From Desulfobacterales bacterium (GTDB lineage Bacteria; Desulfobacterota; Desulfobacteria; Desulfobacterales; JAOZSB01), in contig JAOZSB010000007.1 of assembly GCA_029939895.1 (NCBI GenBank), positions 1-36,409 on the forward strand: a stretch of 36,409 bases of DNA, written 5' to 3'. Shown one piece after another: positions 1 through 7,672 of the stretch (the first letter of the stretch is position 1; the number at the start of each line of letters is the position of its first letter). Position numbers and translations under genes: made by a program. The notes beneath the pieces are model-generated. The model saw only the letters and a program-made list of their open reading frames with translations, had not been told where the DNA came from and did no database searches.

Positions 1-531
1 ATTTGCTCCAAAACCGGACAAAACTATTTGTTGCTAACAGTGAAAATTTGAAATTTTCCGAATGTTTTCAAGCGGCTAGTGTTGCTTTTTTTATACACAC
101 GATCGTGTCATTTTTTCCACGCCGCATTAGCCCGCAAATCAAAACATACTAAATTTACCTATAAAATCGGCCAGTTACTATAAAATTTGAGATGTTTTTA
201 CAAATTTTTATAGTTCCTTATTTCATTTAAAAAAACTCTTTGTTAAAATTTTTAACAAAATAATTTTCTTTCACAAAAAATCAAATTTTTTAAAGAACAA
301 TCTATTGTGCTACATTTATTTGAAACATAATATGACGCATTGCGTTATATTTGTCAATAGCGGCTGGCCTTATATTTTAAATAAATAATATGTCTATCCT
401 CCTGGTCACCACCAAATATACACATGGTATTTTTAAATTTACACTATGGGTTGTGGTTTTGAGAGACATGTAATATAGACAGGATAATGCAAAAAAAATC
501 CATCTATTTGCCGTGGACGCACAAAAACAAA
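1..531. other. AT-rich gene-free stretch
   Basis: I find no convincing coding region here on either strand. The stretch is strongly AT-rich and carries a short perfect dyad (GAAAATTT-G-AAATTTTC, 42-58) and a longer imperfect dyad at 329-351, listed separately. It lies beyond the terminator of the flagellar operon and may hold the upstream region of a gene outside the window on the left. Confidence 0.6.
329..351. promoter_or_regulatory. Imperfect 11+11 bp dyad, operator-like
   Basis: AATATGACGCA (329-339) and TGCGTTATATT (341-351) are inverted copies around a single T, with one mismatch. Size and symmetry resemble the binding site of a dimeric helix-turn-helix regulator. No gene start is adjacent inside the window, so the target gene and the regulator are unknown. 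Confidence 0.3.
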
Positions 532-573
532 GCCTGCCTGGAAAAATTTGTGTTAAAATTTTTCCAGACAGGC
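532..573 (-). terminator. Intrinsic terminator of the flagellar operon / 147-aa gene
   Basis: An 18-base inverted repeat (532-549 with 556-573) has a 6-base loop. Its single mismatch (C537 against A568 on the plus strand) becomes a G-U pair in minus-strand RNA. The minus-strand transcript then runs into a U-rich tail (complement of 521-531, A-rich on plus). The plus-strand side has no T-tract, so it works for leftward transcripts. It lies 52 bases beyond the stop of the 147-residue gene. Confidence 0.85.
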
Positions 574-625
574 GTATGAATCATAATACAGCAGGATTAT
601 TTTTTAGTGTTGAGGTACCTTTTTT

Positions 626-1069
626 TTAATCTGACTTATTCTCTGACTTATTAATGGCGGGTGCTATATCTTTTTCATCGGTTTTGTCAAATTCATCATC
701 CAAAAGATCGTCGATCTCAACGCCTTCTTCTGTTTCAGCTTCAGCAGCCTGCTCTTCCTTTAGCTTGTCCTTCACTATCTGCTCTACATCACTACAAAAA
801 ACCTGCAAAGGCTCGGAACCGTCTCCATCTATAGTTTCTTTAATTGCTTTTGCAATTCTCGATGCATAGATTCCCGGAATATAAAAGCTCCTTCTCCTGA
901 AGGCCTTAATAAGACTTTCCATGCTTTCCTGAGCTGCACCGGCTAAAAGGGCAAGATCGTATTGCTCCTCATCAGCAAGATGGTAGATAGCTTTTTCAAG
1001 ATCAATATACTCCTTTATTATAAGAGTATTGTTTTCAGAATTTTTTTCAATAACGTATTTGTGATTCAT
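626..1069 (-). CDS. Unknown 147-aa protein, last gene of the flagellar block
   Basis: I do not recognise this protein. Residues 1-105 look like a compact mixed alpha/beta unit; residues 106-147 are a very acidic, low-complexity tail rich in Glu, Asp and Lys. There is no signal peptide, membrane segment or cysteine motif beyond one Cys, so it is probably cytosolic. The ATG at 1069 is preceded by AGGGGAA at good spacing. It follows fliH after 225 bases that contain a hairpin and a possible promoter, so it may be read through from the flagellar operon, transcribed alone, or both. A strong terminator follows it. It occupies the place where fliI/fliJ are often found but resembles neither: it lacks the P-loop of FliI and the long coiled coil of FliJ. 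Confidence 0.7.
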   Translation of the reverse strand: MNHKYVIEKNSENNTLIIKEYIDLEKAIYHLADEEQYDLALLAGAAQESMESLIKAFRRRSFYIPGIYASRIAKAIKETIDGDGSEPLQVFCSDVEQIVKDKLKEEQAAEAETEEGVEIDDLLDDEFDKTDEKDIAPAINKSENKSD

Positions 1070-1106
1070 TATGTTTCCCCTAAATATTTATTTGCCACAA
1101 AGATGA

Positions 1107-1136
1107 CATAAAATCAGAGGCTGGGAGGTTTGTCAA
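1107..1136 (-). promoter_or_regulatory. Possible sigma-70 promoter for the 147-aa gene
   Basis: On the minus strand TTGACA (1136-1131) and TTTATG (1112-1107) are separated by 18 bases, about 38 bases upstream of the ATG at 1069. The -35 hexamer is perfect; the -10 is poor. Confidence 0.3.
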
Positions 1137-1245
1137 TATGAAAATTTCAAGCAGTAACATTCGGAATTATTATGATTGTCATAAATCTGTGTGGGTATTT
1201 GATTTTTGGTTTGACCTTGTGGGGCTTACAGTACTTGCGGGTTGC

Positions 1246-1269
1246 ACCTGGGGTTTTTAAGCCCCAGGT
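1246..1269 (-). other. GC-rich hairpin just after fliH
   Basis: ACCTGGGG (1246-1253) and CCCCAGGT (1262-1269) form a perfect 8-bp stem with an 8-base loop, about 25 bases past the fliH stop. Neither strand has a T-tract after it, so it is not a classical intrinsic terminator. It may protect the 3' end of the fliH message or attenuate transcription into the 147-aa gene. Confidence 0.4.
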
Positions 1270-1294
1270 AAGTATATTGCTGTCTTTTCGGGTG

Positions 1295-2236
1295 CTATTC
1301 AGGATCCATTTCTATTCCAGCGGCATCATAGATGGAGCGTTTTACATTCTTGATGCGTTTTTTTATGTTGCCGTCCACTTCACCTGAGGCAGACTCGATG
1401 CGGCATCCGCCCCTGGTTATATTAACGTCTGAAATTACCGAAATATGCTTCAGTTCTTTTATGTAGTCAAAAAAATCACTTTTTACGGTTTCAATATAGC
1501 TGTAGTCCTCCTCATTAACAAAGACCGTCAGTTCGACAGGTTCAGGGATCAGTTCAATTGCGTTGAGGATGGTGGTTCGCACCAGTTCCTGCTCAATTTC
1601 GACCTTTGCGCCTACAACCTGTTCTGCGATTTTTGAAACAAGGCTTATAAGCTGTTTTTCATTGGCAGTGACAAGGTGTGTCCATATTTTTTCAACTTCT
1701 CCAAGTGCTGCTTCAACTACTTTTATTTTTTCTACGCCTTCTTCTTCAGCTTTTTTCACGCCTGCCTCATAGCCTTCCTTTTCTCCCTTTGCAAATCCTT
1801 CTTCAAATGCCTTCTTTTCTATCTCTGCAGGATCAGGCGGTGGAGGAATCTCTTCCTCGGGAACAAAGGGGGCATCGACAGGAGGTGATAATTCAACCAG
1901 GGTCTCGTCGGCTTCTTCATCAAAAACAAATTCATCGTCTTCCTGGGGATCAAAGGTTACTTCGGGATCAAATTCCTCTTCAACCTTGATCTCGGCTTTT
2001 TCTTCTACAATCTGATCCTCGAATATGGGAATAAATACCCTTTCTCTCCTTTTTCCATCATCTCCCATAGTGTTGACGGAAAAGCTCTTGTCGCCTTCAC
2101 CTCTGTAGTTGTAGGGAACAAAGGCCTGTCCTGGCTTTAGAGGTTTTTTAGAACCTATTACAACTCCTTCTGGAATAGTTTCATCAAATTCATCAAAGGC
2201 AAAAGGCTTCCAGTCGCTGTTAGACAAGTACGTCAT
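1295..2236 (-). CDS. fliH: Flagellar assembly protein FliH
   Basis: FliH is the peripheral stator and regulator of the FliI ATPase in the flagellar type III export apparatus. It acts at the cytosolic face of the basal body. The 313-residue protein has a long acidic N-terminal region (about 1-140, with a proline-rich stretch near 130), then the FliH-typical GxxxG ladder (glycines near 147, 151, 155, 159), a helical stalk and a C-terminal FliH/V-ATPase-E-like domain. I chose the ATG at 2236 (MTYLSN...) over an in-frame TTG at 2254, because GGAGGAAAGGG lies 6-11 bases before the ATG. That start lies inside the 3' end of fliG (17-base overlap), implying translational coupling. The N-terminal region is longer than in enterobacterial FliH. 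No fliI follows. Confidence 0.88.
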   Translation of the reverse strand: MTYLSNSDWKPFAFDEFDETIPEGVVIGSKKPLKPGQAFVPYNYRGEGDKSFSVNTMGDDGKRRERVFIPIFEDQIVEEKAEIKVEEEFDPEVTFDPQEDDEFVFDEEADETLVELSPPVDAPFVPEEEIPPPPDPAEIEKKAFEEGFAKGEKEGYEAGVKKAEEEGVEKIKVVEAALGEVEKIWTHLVTANEKQLISLVSKIAEQVVGAKVEIEQELVRTTILNAIELIPEPVELTVFVNEEDYSYIETVKSDFFDYIKELKHISVISDVNITRGGCRIESASGEVDGNIKKRIKNVKRSIYDAAGIEMDPE

Positions 2237-3248
2237 CTTTACCCTTTCCTCCAAGTGAGATAGTGCCGTCTGCTTCGAGTTCCTTGGCTGCGGTTATAAC
2301 TTCCTGCTGTGCCTCTTCTACCTCTGCAAGGCGAACAGGTCCCATGACTTCCAGGTCTTCCATAAGCATTTCAGCAGCTCTTGCAGACAGGTTTGACATG
2401 ATTTTCTGTTTGAGATCCTCGCTTCCGGTTTTCATTGCCATTACCAGGGTAGCACTCTCAACCTTCTTGAGAATCTCACGCATGGCCTTGTCATCGGCTC
2501 TGAGCAGGTCTTCGAATACAAACATCATAGACCTTACATCGGTTGCCATTTCATTATCTTCTTCATCAATTGTTTCCATGATAATATCTTCGCTGGCCTT
2601 ATCAAGCATATTGATAATGTCAACAAGAGTCTGAAGACCGCCGGCTTTTGCACCTGCGCCGCCAAGTTCGGAAAGCCCTGCTCTCAAGGCCTGGTCAACA
2701 TCCCGGACAATTTCTTCTGGAATACGCCCAAGCTTTGCAATTCTTATGGCAAGGTCGCCCTTGTTTTCATCGGGTACTGTGGAAAGAATTTCAGATGCAA
2801 TTTCCGTAGGCAGATGCGCCAGCACCATGGCTACGGTCTGGGGATGCTCCTCACGCAGAACACCGGCAAGCATTGTTACATCAACGTTTCTGCTCCAGAC
2901 AAAGGGCAGTTCCCTTCTCCTGTCTTCAATCTCCTTGAAGATGGCCTCGGCTGCGTCCTTATCCATGACCCTTTCAATTACGCTCCTTATGAAAGTTTCG
3001 CCCTGGATGTCAAAACGGTCCTTGTCCTCGAACATTTCATTAAACTCATCAACCACTAAACCGAAAACCTCTGGTGGAATCTCGCCCAGCTCTGACATTG
3101 TCGAAGCAACCTGCCTTATCTCATAATCGGTCATTTTCTGAAATGCCTCGGATGAGTATTCCTCCCCCATGGAGAGGAGGAATATTGCGGCTTTTTGCGG
3201 CCCGGTTATGTTTTCTGTTGTTACATCTATTTTCTTGTTCCCAGCCAT
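2220..3248 (-). CDS. fliG: Flagellar motor switch protein FliG
   Basis: FliG forms the rotor ring on FliF, couples to the stator and, with FliM/FliN, sets rotation direction. The 342-residue length is typical. The N-terminal FliF-binding domain starts with a GPQKAAIFLLSMG-type segment (about 14-26). The middle domain carries the EHPQ motif (about 134-137). The C-terminal charged torque domain follows (about 240-330, with alternating DD/K/R/E residues). The ATG at 3248 shares one base with the fliF stop (TAATG), which is tight coupling. Its 3' end overlaps fliH. Expression should follow the sigma-54 promoter ahead of flgB. Confidence 0.97.
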   Translation of the reverse strand: MAGNKKIDVTTENITGPQKAAIFLLSMGEEYSSEAFQKMTDYEIRQVASTMSELGEIPPEVFGLVVDEFNEMFEDKDRFDIQGETFIRSVIERVMDKDAAEAIFKEIEDRRRELPFVWSRNVDVTMLAGVLREEHPQTVAMVLAHLPTEIASEILSTVPDENKGDLAIRIAKLGRIPEEIVRDVDQALRAGLSELGGAGAKAGGLQTLVDIINMLDKASEDIIMETIDEEDNEMATDVRSMMFVFEDLLRADDKAMREILKKVESATLVMAMKTGSEDLKQKIMSNLSARAAEMLMEDLEVMGPVRLAEVEEAQQEVITAAKELEADGTISLGGKGKDDVLV

Positions 3249-4840
3249 TATAGTCCCTCAGCTAACCAACCTTTAAGTATGTTTACTGACTTGTCGATAT
3301 CCTGTTGCGCAAAGTAGACTGACTTTTCACGCGGTGTCATGTCCATGATCTGCTGTATCTCTTCCTTGGCCTCAAGACCTGGCAGGACTTCTTCTTCATC
3401 TATAGGAGCTGGAAGCATCGGCTCATCCGGTGGTGCCTGGATCTCTTTTACTGTTTTCATAATCGGTCTGAGGGCAAATGCGTAAACCACAAAGACCAGA
3501 ATTATCAATCCGCCAAGTGCGCCGTAATCCTTGAGCATAGCCTTCCAGTCATAAGGAGGAGTCGGTTTTTCAAGCTTGAGAAGCGACTCAAAGGGAAAGG
3601 ACTCTACGCTTATCTGGTCTTCCCTGTCAGCACTGTATCCCATAGCCTTCTGAACCAGAGAATTGAATTTTTCAATCTCTTCCTCGGTTCTGGCAATATA
3701 CTCTTTTACAGCTTTTCCATCTTCATTCATAACATATTTATATTTTCCGTCAATAACCGCAGCAACAGAAAGCCTGGTCAGTGTTGCAATGGGCTTTTCT
3801 GTCCTCCTGATTGTACGGCTTACTTCAAAATTAACTGTCTCGTTCTGCTTTACACAGGCATCACCGGTTCCGGTGCTGGTTCCGCCTGTTGCTGGCGGTA
3901 CTATTGGATTAACGCTTGAAACATTTCCTGTTCTGTTTGTGCTTTTAGATATTTGTTCGTTAACGGTCTGCCTGCTCCGTGCAACCTGACCGTCTGGATC
4001 ATATACTTCCTCATCAATATTAACCTTGTCAAAATCCATGTCCGTTGAAACCACAACCAGTGCTTTTCCCTTGCCAACAACCCCTTCGAGCATGGCCTGG
4101 ATTCTCCTGGTGAGGGTTCCTTCGTAGGATTTTTTATACTGAACCTGGGTGGTGGTTATGTTTCCGATTATCTCTTCCGCTGTTGCCTCTGCCGTAAGAA
4201 CTCCGCCCTTTGCATCAACAACTGTTACCTGCTCCGGCTTTAGATCCAGTACTGAAGAGGAAACCAGATGAACCACTGCCTGAACCTTTGTTTTCGGGAA
4301 GCTGTTGCCCTCTTTAAGTACCAGCAGAACCGATGCTGAAGGTGGCTTGGCTTCTTCTATAAACACAGATTCCTTGGGCATTACAATCATTACCCTGGCC
4401 TCTTCAACCTCATCAAAGGCCTTGATTGTTCTTGCAAGTTCTCCCTGGAGCGCCCTTTGATAATTGAGCTTCTGGACAAAATCGGTAACTCCAAAGTCGG
4501 TTTCATTAAACAACTCAAATCCGACTCCTCCGCCCTTGGGAAGGCCAACCTCTGCAAGACTCAGCCTGGTCTCAAGCACCTTGCCTGCCCTGACAGATAT
4601 TGCAGAGCCGCCCTGGTCCAAGGAGTATTCAACCCTCATGTCTTTTAACTTGCTCACGATTGCTGCTGCATCGTCTTCTGCAAGATTTGTAAACAGAGGC
4701 TTGTTACCGGGTTCACTCTTCACCAGGATCATCACCATTAAACCCGCTGATAAAAAAACCAGCAAGGAAGCGATTATGATCTTCCTGGACAGGGGCATCT
4801 TCTGATAAATGTCTACAATTTGCTGAAAAAAAGGATTCAT
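3248..4840 (-). CDS. fliF: Flagellar MS-ring protein FliF
   Basis: FliF builds the MS ring in the inner membrane, the base of the flagellum and the housing of the export gate. The 530-residue protein has a first membrane helix at about 19-40, a large periplasmic part with the ring-building/YscJ-like motif early on, a Gly/Thr-rich linker near residues 310-330, a second membrane helix near 437-458, and a cytosolic C-terminal tail (about 459-530) that binds FliG. It sits between fliE and fliG in the usual fliEFG order; the gap to fliE is 77 bases. A single Cys in the periplasmic linker is unusual but not diagnostic. Start at ATG 4840. Confidence 0.97.
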   Translation of the reverse strand: MNPFFQQIVDIYQKMPLSRKIIIASLLVFLSAGLMVMILVKSEPGNKPLFTNLAEDDAAAIVSKLKDMRVEYSLDQGGSAISVRAGKVLETRLSLAEVGLPKGGGVGFELFNETDFGVTDFVQKLNYQRALQGELARTIKAFDEVEEARVMIVMPKESVFIEEAKPPSASVLLVLKEGNSFPKTKVQAVVHLVSSSVLDLKPEQVTVVDAKGGVLTAEATAEEIIGNITTTQVQYKKSYEGTLTRRIQAMLEGVVGKGKALVVVSTDMDFDKVNIDEEVYDPDGQVARSRQTVNEQISKSTNRTGNVSSVNPIVPPATGGTSTGTGDACVKQNETVNFEVSRTIRRTEKPIATLTRLSVAAVIDGKYKYVMNEDGKAVKEYIARTEEEIEKFNSLVQKAMGYSADREDQISVESFPFESLLKLEKPTPPYDWKAMLKDYGALGGLIILVFVVYAFALRPIMKTVKEIQAPPDEPMLPAPIDEEEVLPGLEAKEEIQQIMDMTPREKSVYFAQQDIDKSVNILKGWLAEGL

Positions 4841-4917
4841 TTGCTTTTTCCGTTTTTTTTTACTTCAAGTTAATATTATTGTATTACTGCACATACCTTA
4901 AAAACTTTTTCCATCAC

Positions 4918-5220
4918 CTACATCTGCATCCGCATTATTTCCCGGTAAGCATCCATTGCCTTGTTCTTGGTCTGCACCAGCAGCCTCAGGGAAACATCAG
5001 CCTCCATCAGAGCAAGCATACCTTCATGGATTCCCATTTCGCCCATGACTACTTTTTCCGTAGACTCATCAGCAGTATGCTGTAGCGAATTAACATCATC
5101 AAATGCATTTTTAAGGCGATCTGAAAATGCCGGGCCAGAGGCTGGAGTGCTTTCGCTACTCTTTTTTTCCGGGCTTCCAAGCTGTCTGGCATACTGGTCT
5201 AATCCATTTAGTATCTTCAT
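4918..5220 (-). CDS. fliE: Flagellar hook-basal body adaptor FliE
   Basis: FliE joins the MS ring/export gate to the proximal rod (FlgB). The 100-residue length matches the family. The C-terminal half (about 35-100) carries the conserved pattern with SLQHTADE, helices rich in Met and Glu, and the ending RLLVQTKNKAMDAYREIMRMQM-type motif. The N-terminal part is variable. It lies 3 bases downstream of flgC and upstream of fliF, the canonical position. Start is the ATG at 5220. Confidence 0.95.
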   Translation of the reverse strand: MKILNGLDQYARQLGSPEKKSSESTPASGPAFSDRLKNAFDDVNSLQHTADESTEKVVMGEMGIHEGMLALMEADVSLRLLVQTKNKAMDAYREIMRMQM

Positions 5221-5223
5221 AAT

Positions 5224-5733
5224 TTATTTCCCTATCTCCAACGCTTTAATTATCATTGCCTTTGCATTTCCAATTGCAGCAGCACTGGCATCATATGCCC
5301 GCCTTGCCACAACCATGTCCGCCATCTCTGCCAGAATATCGACATTAGGCATTGCCACATATCCCGTAACCGGGTCGGCATCGGGGTGGCTTGGATTATA
5401 AATTAACGCAAAGTCCTCCTGGGATTTAACAATCTTTGTAACTTCCACACCAGCAGCATCAAGCTCAGGAAGAGGATCCTCGCAGGTATGGCAGGAGGCC
5501 TGGTCATATTCAGACTCACACTTCACACTGCCGCCACACATCTTGCTGCCGAGAACATCACCAAATCTTTTAACCGGCGCAGCCTCAAAAACCACCATCT
5601 TGCGCCTGTATGGCCCACCCTCTTCTGTCCTGGTGGTCTGCGCATTGGCAAGGTTGTCGGCTATTACGTTCAGCTTGAGCCGGTGTGCTGAAAGACCCGT
5701 GCTGCTAACTCTTATTGAATGAAGCAGATCCAT
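5224..5733 (-). CDS. flgC: Flagellar proximal rod protein FlgC, with Cys-containing insert
   Basis: FlgC is a rod subunit exported by the flagellar type III system. The N-terminal rod motif (SSTGLSAHRLKLNVIADNLAN, about 11-30) and the C-terminal motif (ARRAYDASAAAIGNAKAM, about 143-160) are both clear. At 169 residues it is longer than the usual 130-150. The extra length falls near residues 58-92 and contains four cysteines (66, 72, 81, 84) arranged C-x5-C-x8-C-x2-C, in a family that is normally nearly Cys-free. The insert reads in frame without disruption. The start codon shares one base with the flgB stop (TAATG). The possible role of the insert is discussed in the findings. Confidence 0.95.
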   Translation of the reverse strand: MDLLHSIRVSSTGLSAHRLKLNVIADNLANAQTTRTEEGGPYRRKMVVFEAAPVKRFGDVLGSKMCGGSVKCESEYDQASCHTCEDPLPELDAAGVEVTKIVKSQEDFALIYNPSHPDADPVTGYVAMPNVDILAEMADMVVARRAYDASAAAIGNAKAMIIKALEIGK

Positions 5734-6161
5734 TATCTTCCTCCTCCTTCAACTATTGAATGTTTTAGTACGGATATTTTTCTAAGGAGCATTTCAATGC
5801 TCGTTTTATATTTGATGTTATTTTCAGCGAGGTTTGTCATTTCTGTGTCGATATTGACATGGCCCACATCATAGCCAAAATCATTTGGCTCAATACCGTC
5901 GGGGTTGAGGCTGAAGGGGCAGAACTCATCCTTTACTGTGTACTGGTAATGTTTATCATCGGTATGGGCCATGGGCCTTTTTTCGACTGTCTTTCTATTG
6001 AGTTCATTTACAAGGGTCTTGTGAAAATCTATATCCCTTGGCTTGTACCCGACAGTGTCGACGTTGGCGATGTTTGAAGAAATCAGCTCATGCTTCCTGG
6101 CACTGATGTCCATGGACTTGCTGAGCATTGTGTAGGTATCATCGAAAAGTTTGACTGACAT
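5733..6161 (-). CDS. flgB: Flagellar proximal rod protein FlgB
   Basis: FlgB is the first rod subunit and binds FliE. The 142-residue protein has the rod signature SSNIANVDTVGYKPRDIDF (about 28-46) and a helical C-terminus (TNLAENNIKYKTSIEMLLRKI). The middle segment contains one Cys. The ATG at 6161 is preceded by AAAAGGGG with 6-base spacing. It is the first gene after the internal sigma-54 promoter (6221-6235) and heads the flgBC-fliEFGH set, translationally coupled to flgC. Confidence 0.96.
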   Translation of the reverse strand: MSVKLFDDTYTMLSKSMDISARKHELISSNIANVDTVGYKPRDIDFHKTLVNELNRKTVEKRPMAHTDDKHYQYTVKDEFCPFSLNPDGIEPNDFGYDVGHVNIDTEMTNLAENNIKYKTSIEMLLRKISVLKHSIVEGGGR

Positions 6162-6219
6162 AATAAACCCCTTTTGAATCTAAATAAACATGGAACTAAA
6201 AGTATTCAAAAGTGTTTAT

Positions 6220-6235
6220 TGCAAATGCCGTGCCT
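6220..6235 (-). promoter_or_regulatory. Sigma-54 promoter ahead of flgB
   Basis: The minus strand reads AGGCAC-GGCAT-TTGCA (6235-6220). It has the invariant GG (-24, 6234-6233) and GC (-12, 6222-6221) with exact 10-base separation, against the consensus TGGCAC-N5-TTGCA. It begins right after the stop codon of the flrC-like gene and would start RNA near 6209, giving a leader of about 48 bases before flgB. It probably responds to the FlrC-like activator encoded just upstream. Confidence 0.75.
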
Positions 6236-6238
6236 AAG

Positions 6239-7672
6239 TTATGCTTTTTCCACTTGTTCGTTGTATTCGTTGAGTTTGTTCCGAAGGGTGCGGACGCTGA
6301 TTCCGAGGATGGTTGCTGCATGGGTGCGGTTCCCCTTGGTGTGGTCAAGGGCTTGAAATATAACCTTTTTCTCTACTTCCTTAAGGGGTTCTATGGGTAG
6401 CTCAGAGGCTGGCTGCACCTCTGGAGAAACAAAGGAATCCGGCTCAAATAAAGATTCTTCCAGATAAAGATCCCCTGCATCTATTTTTTCGCCATCACAC
6501 AGCAGTACTGCCCGTTCTATGAGATTTTCAAGCTCCCGCACGTTCCCGCCGAAGGGAAGAGACAAAAGCTTGTCCATTGCCCTGGTCGTCACAGATTTGA
6601 CACTCCTTCCGTCAAGTCTGTTGTACTTTTCTACAAAGTGCTTTACCAGAACCTTAATATCTCCTGCCCTCTCACGCAGGGGCGGAATGCTCAGGGGGAT
6701 GACATTCAGCCTGTAAAACAAATCCTCCCGAAATTCACCCTTTTTAATGGTTTCCTTCACGTCCCGGTTGGTGGTGGCTATGATCCTGACATCTACTCTT
6801 ATGGGAGAAGCACCGCCTACACGGTCAACCTCCCGTTCCTGGATCACCCGCAGCAGCTTGGCCTGCAAGTGATACTGCATCTCGGTAATCTCATCAAGGA
6901 GGATGGTTCCCCGGTCTGCCAGTTCAAATTTACCTGATTTTTTTGTTATCGCTCCGGTAAAAGCACCCTTTTCATGACCAAAAAGTTCGCTCTCCAGAAG
7001 GGTCTCCGGTAAGGCTCCGCAGTTCACAGCCACAAAGGGCCCATTTCGACGACCGCTGTTTTCATGGATAAAACGGGCGAAAAGCTCCTTGCCTGTCCCG
7101 CTCTCGCCACGGATTAAAACCGATGCACGGCTGTCAGCAACCTGCTTGACCTTATCCAGAAGATTTAACATCCTCGTATCGCCAGTAACTATCTGCTTAT
7201 CCGCGCCGCCCTGCTCCTTGCTGTCTGATCTTCTTTCCGATCCCCTGACTGTTCTTTTGTCCGGCCCGCCTGAACTGGTTACTGCATGTGCATCATTGCT
7301 CTGGCTTGTCGATGCAAAGGCATAGTTGACAAGACTTTTTAAATGCGCTCCGTCAATGGGCTTGATAATAAAATCAAAGGCACCGTTCTTCATGGCGATA
7401 ACTGCATTTTCAATGGAGGTTTCCGAAGATATGAAAATTATCCTGGTGTCGGCATTGTCTTCAAGGACGCTTTCGAGCATAGATATCCCATCAACTCCTG
7501 GAAGCCCATAGCTTGATATCAAGAGTCCGTATTTTCCGGTCTTTGCTTTTTTAACAGCGTCCACCCCGTCAAGGGCAGTGTCTACCTTAAAACCCCATCC
7601 CTCTAAAGCATCCGCAAGAGCGAAACGCTCTTTGGGGTTCTCTTCCGCAAGGAGGATATTCTCATTTTTCAT
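6239..7672 (-). CDS. FlrC/FleR-like sigma-54 activator with degenerate receiver
   Basis: This is an NtrC-family enhancer-binding protein, probably the second-tier activator of rod/basal-body genes (FlrC/FleR type). Residues 1-120 are receiver-like, but the acidic pair is E10-E11 and the phosphorylation Asp is replaced by Ser54 (context LISSYGLPG); Lys104 is kept. The AAA+ domain (about 160-395) is intact: Walker A GESGTGKE (189-196), the sigma-54-contacting GAFTGA loop (236-241), Walker B ending D260-E261, and R-finger-type segments. The C-terminal Fis-type helix-turn-helix lies near 445-470 (GNRTHAATILGISVRTLRNKL). The linker at 121-160 is polar and charged. The ATG overlaps the TPR gene stop by 4 bases (ATGA). 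The degenerate receiver argues against classical phosphorylation control. Confidence 0.88.
   Translation of the reverse strand: MKNENILLAEENPKERFALADALEGWGFKVDTALDGVDAVKKAKTGKYGLLISSYGLPGVDGISMLESVLEDNADTRIIFISSETSIENAVIAMKNGAFDFIIKPIDGAHLKSLVNYAFASTSQSNDAHAVTSSGGPDKRTVRGSERRSDSKEQGGADKQIVTGDTRMLNLLDKVKQVADSRASVLIRGESGTGKELFARFIHENSGRRNGPFVAVNCGALPETLLESELFGHEKGAFTGAITKKSGKFELADRGTILLDEITEMQYHLQAKLLRVIQEREVDRVGGASPIRVDVRIIATTNRDVKETIKKGEFREDLFYRLNVIPLSIPPLRERAGDIKVLVKHFVEKYNRLDGRSVKSVTTRAMDKLLSLPFGGNVRELENLIERAVLLCDGEKIDAGDLYLEESLFEPDSFVSPEVQPASELPIEPLKEVEKKVIFQALDHTKGNRTHAATILGISVRTLRNKLNEYNEQVEKA

Noticed and set aside
626-1069. 147-aa protein as FliJ
   Set aside because: Length and position fit, but the sequence lacks the long continuous coiled coil of FliJ and has a folded-looking N-terminal half with an acidic tail.
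2236-2254. Upstream TTG start for fliH
   Set aside because: The codons before the ATG are themselves the ribosome-binding sequence (GGAGGAAAGGG), so the ATG at 2236 is the better start.
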